From NCBI GenBank assembly GCA_004144935.1, contig SDZP01000227.1, forward strand, positions 1-5,773: a stretch of DNA of 5,773 bases, given 5' to 3'. The translations under genes were made by a program, and so were the position numbers. The DNA is from Caulobacteraceae bacterium (GTDB lineage Bacteria > Pseudomonadota > Alphaproteobacteria > Caulobacterales > Caulobacteraceae). The notes under the pieces were generated by a model that saw only the letters and a list, made by a program, of their open reading frames with translations, made no database searches and was not told where the DNA came from. This document shows, piece after piece, positions 4,898-5,773 of this stretch; the stretch's first letter is position 1, and the number at the start of each line of letters is the position of its first letter.

Positions 4898-4904
4898 CGC
4901 GCTC
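4877..4904 (+). terminator. Weak stem-loop across the stop of the DoxX-like gene
   Basis: GAGCGCG (4877-4883) pairs perfectly with CGCGCTC (4898-4904), bracketing TGA 4895-4897. An alternative inner stem, GCGA/TCGC (4883-4886 with 4890-4893), competes with it. No T tract follows, so it is at best a weak or Rho-assisted 3' end. Confidence 0.25.
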
Positions 4905-4926
4905 GCAGGCTCTCGAAAGGGCGGAA

Positions 4927-4962
4927 TTTCGTCACCGGTAGTTAACGGCGGCCCGCTAGGCT
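4927..4962 (+). promoter_or_regulatory. Candidate promoter for the DUF2336 gene
   Basis: GCTAGG (4955-4960) resembles the GCTA-type -10 element of Caulobacter housekeeping promoters (TTGACGS, 10-14 bases, GCTANAWC). The expected -35 area (about 4927-4941) has no good TTGACG match. TTAACGG at 4942-4948 matches better but is only six bases from the -10. A start near 4967 would leave a short leader before ATG 4984. It is weak evidence, resting on the -10 box and position. Confidence 0.25.
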
Positions 4963-4983
4963 GGTCGCCGGAACCGGATTGCC

Positions 4984-5773
4984 ATGAACGAACCCGCCGC
5001 GCAGCAGCCTCTGGAGGCCGCCCTCGACCTGTCCGACGGGGCGCCCGCCATCGCCTCGGCGTCGCGCTCCCGCGCCAGCCTGCTGAAGCGGCTGGCGGAC
5101 GTCGTCTGCCTGCCCGGCAGCCGGGTCAACACGTTCGAGCGGGCGATGACCGCCGACCTGCTGATCGAGATGCTGCGCGAGGCCGATCCGGTCGAGCGGG
5201 CCAAGGTCGCCCGCCGGCTGGCCAACCTCGCCGACATACCGCCGGCGCTGGCCCGGTTGCTGCTGCGCGACGTGCTGCCCGTCGCCACGGCCTTGCTGGA
5301 GCACAGCCAGCACTTGGGCGACGCCGACCTGATTGACTGCGCCCTCAATGCCGATGTCGACCATCGCCGCCTGATCGCCATGCGCCGCGGGGTGGGGGAG
5401 GCGGTCGTCGACGCCCTGGTCCGCCGCTGTGAGCAACCGGTCCTGGAGGTCCTGCTGCGCAACGACATGGCCAAGATCAGCCACGGGGCGCTGGAGACCA
5501 TGGTCGGCTGCACCCGCGACAACCCCCGTCTGATCTCCCTGCTACTGCGGCGACAGGAACTGCGGCCCAGCCACGCCTATGCGATGTTCTGGTGGGCCAA
5601 TTCCGACTGCCGCCGGGTCATCCTCCAGCCGGACAACGGCGACGAGGCGGTCATCTACCCGGTGCTCAAGCGCTCGCAGCTCCTCGTCGAGGACGGCCAG
5701 TCGGTCGTGCTCGGTCAGCAGCTGCACGTGGGAACGGTCGATCCCAAGGAGGTCCTGCGCGTGCTGGGCGTCC
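4984..5773 (+). CDS. DUF2336 family protein, 3' truncated by window
   Basis: An open frame from ATG 4984 runs off the right edge with 263 complete residues visible. After a variable N-terminus (1-30) comes an all-helical repeat-like region typical of DUF2336: RAKVARRLANLADIPPALAR (about 72-91), then LPVATALLEHSQHLGDADLI (98-117), VVDALVRRCEQPVLEVLLRN (141-160), and LLLRRQELRPSHAYAMF (186-202). The short helices with regularly spaced leucine, alanine and arginine resemble HEAT-like stacks used for protein contacts. No transmembrane segment or enzyme motif is visible. The domain is found mainly in alphaproteobacteria, often in several paralogues, and its role is not established. The SD before ATG 4984 is weak (GGA, 4976-4978), which suits a short-leader transcript. 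Family assignment is from the recognisable R..VA..LA...P and PVL..S..L.D.DL pattern. Confidence 0.8.
   Translation, partial: MNEPAAQQPLEAALDLSDGAPAIASASRSRASLLKRLADVVCLPGSRVNTFERAMTADLLIEMLREADPVERAKVARRLANLADIPPALARLLLRDVLPVATALLEHSQHLGDADLIDCALNADVDHRRLIAMRRGVGEAVVDALVRRCEQPVLEVLLRNDMAKISHGALETMVGCTRDNPRLISLLLRRQELRPSHAYAMFWWANSDCRRVILQPDNGDEAVIYPVLKRSQLLVEDGQSVVLGQQLHVGTVDPKEVLRVLGV

Noticed and set aside
4970..4975. A second GGAACC just before the DUF2336 gene as an ECF promoter element.
   Set aside because: It is only eight bases before ATG 4984, so a promoter here would start inside the coding sequence.
4942..5522. Two overlapping minus-strand open frames opposite the DUF2336 gene.
   Set aside because: They are shadows: the plus strand carries a recognisable family pattern, and the minus frames are low-complexity with no start signals or motifs.

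Overview
This is a GC-rich window in which every supported gene lies on the + strand. The base composition, the GTG starts, the DUF2336 gene and the GANTC pattern suggest an alphaproteobacterium, most likely in the Caulobacterales (Caulobacter/Phenylobacterium-like). That placement is an inference from gene content and motif style. No RNA gene, insertion sequence, CRISPR array or phage signature was seen.

Layout. (1) Bases 2-163 are the 3' end of a gene whose product ends like a calcium-binding, RTX-type secreted protein; a strong 12-bp hairpin with a short T tail (196-228) follows. (2) Bases 257-1907 hold two coupled genes: a class-IV aminotransferase-fold protein and a small sulfotransferase-like P-loop protein. 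The aminotransferase gene carries an apparent 1-base deletion in a C run near its 3' end. Its lost C-terminus can be read in the next frame up to a TGA eight bases before the sulfotransferase-like ATG. (3) Bases 1908-1988 hold a hairpin, then an AT-rich stretch and a clear Shine-Dalgarno (SD) sequence. They precede a class I-type bacterial cytochrome P450 (1989-3314) and a crotonase-superfamily acyl-CoA enzyme (3382-4257). (4) Bases 4258-4390 form a 133-base leader rich in small repeats, ending in a long hairpin that buries the SD of a four-helix DoxX-like membrane protein (4391-4897). (5) From 4984 a DUF2336 protein runs off the right edge.

How the genes may work together. The aminotransferase-like and sulfotransferase-like genes look like one transcriptional unit; as I recall, related domains are fused in plant 'branched-chain aminotransferase-like' proteins, which would support a joint role. 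The P450 and crotonase could serve oxidation and acyl-CoA processing of a hydrophobic substrate, but nothing here identifies that substrate. The DoxX-like and DUF2336 genes look separately controlled.

Most worth checking: the aminotransferase frameshift; the apparent absence of both the Schiff-base lysine and the pyridine-binding glutamate in the same protein; the SD-sequestering hairpin before the DoxX-like gene; and the clustering of GANTC (CcrM-type) sites in just two intergenic regions.
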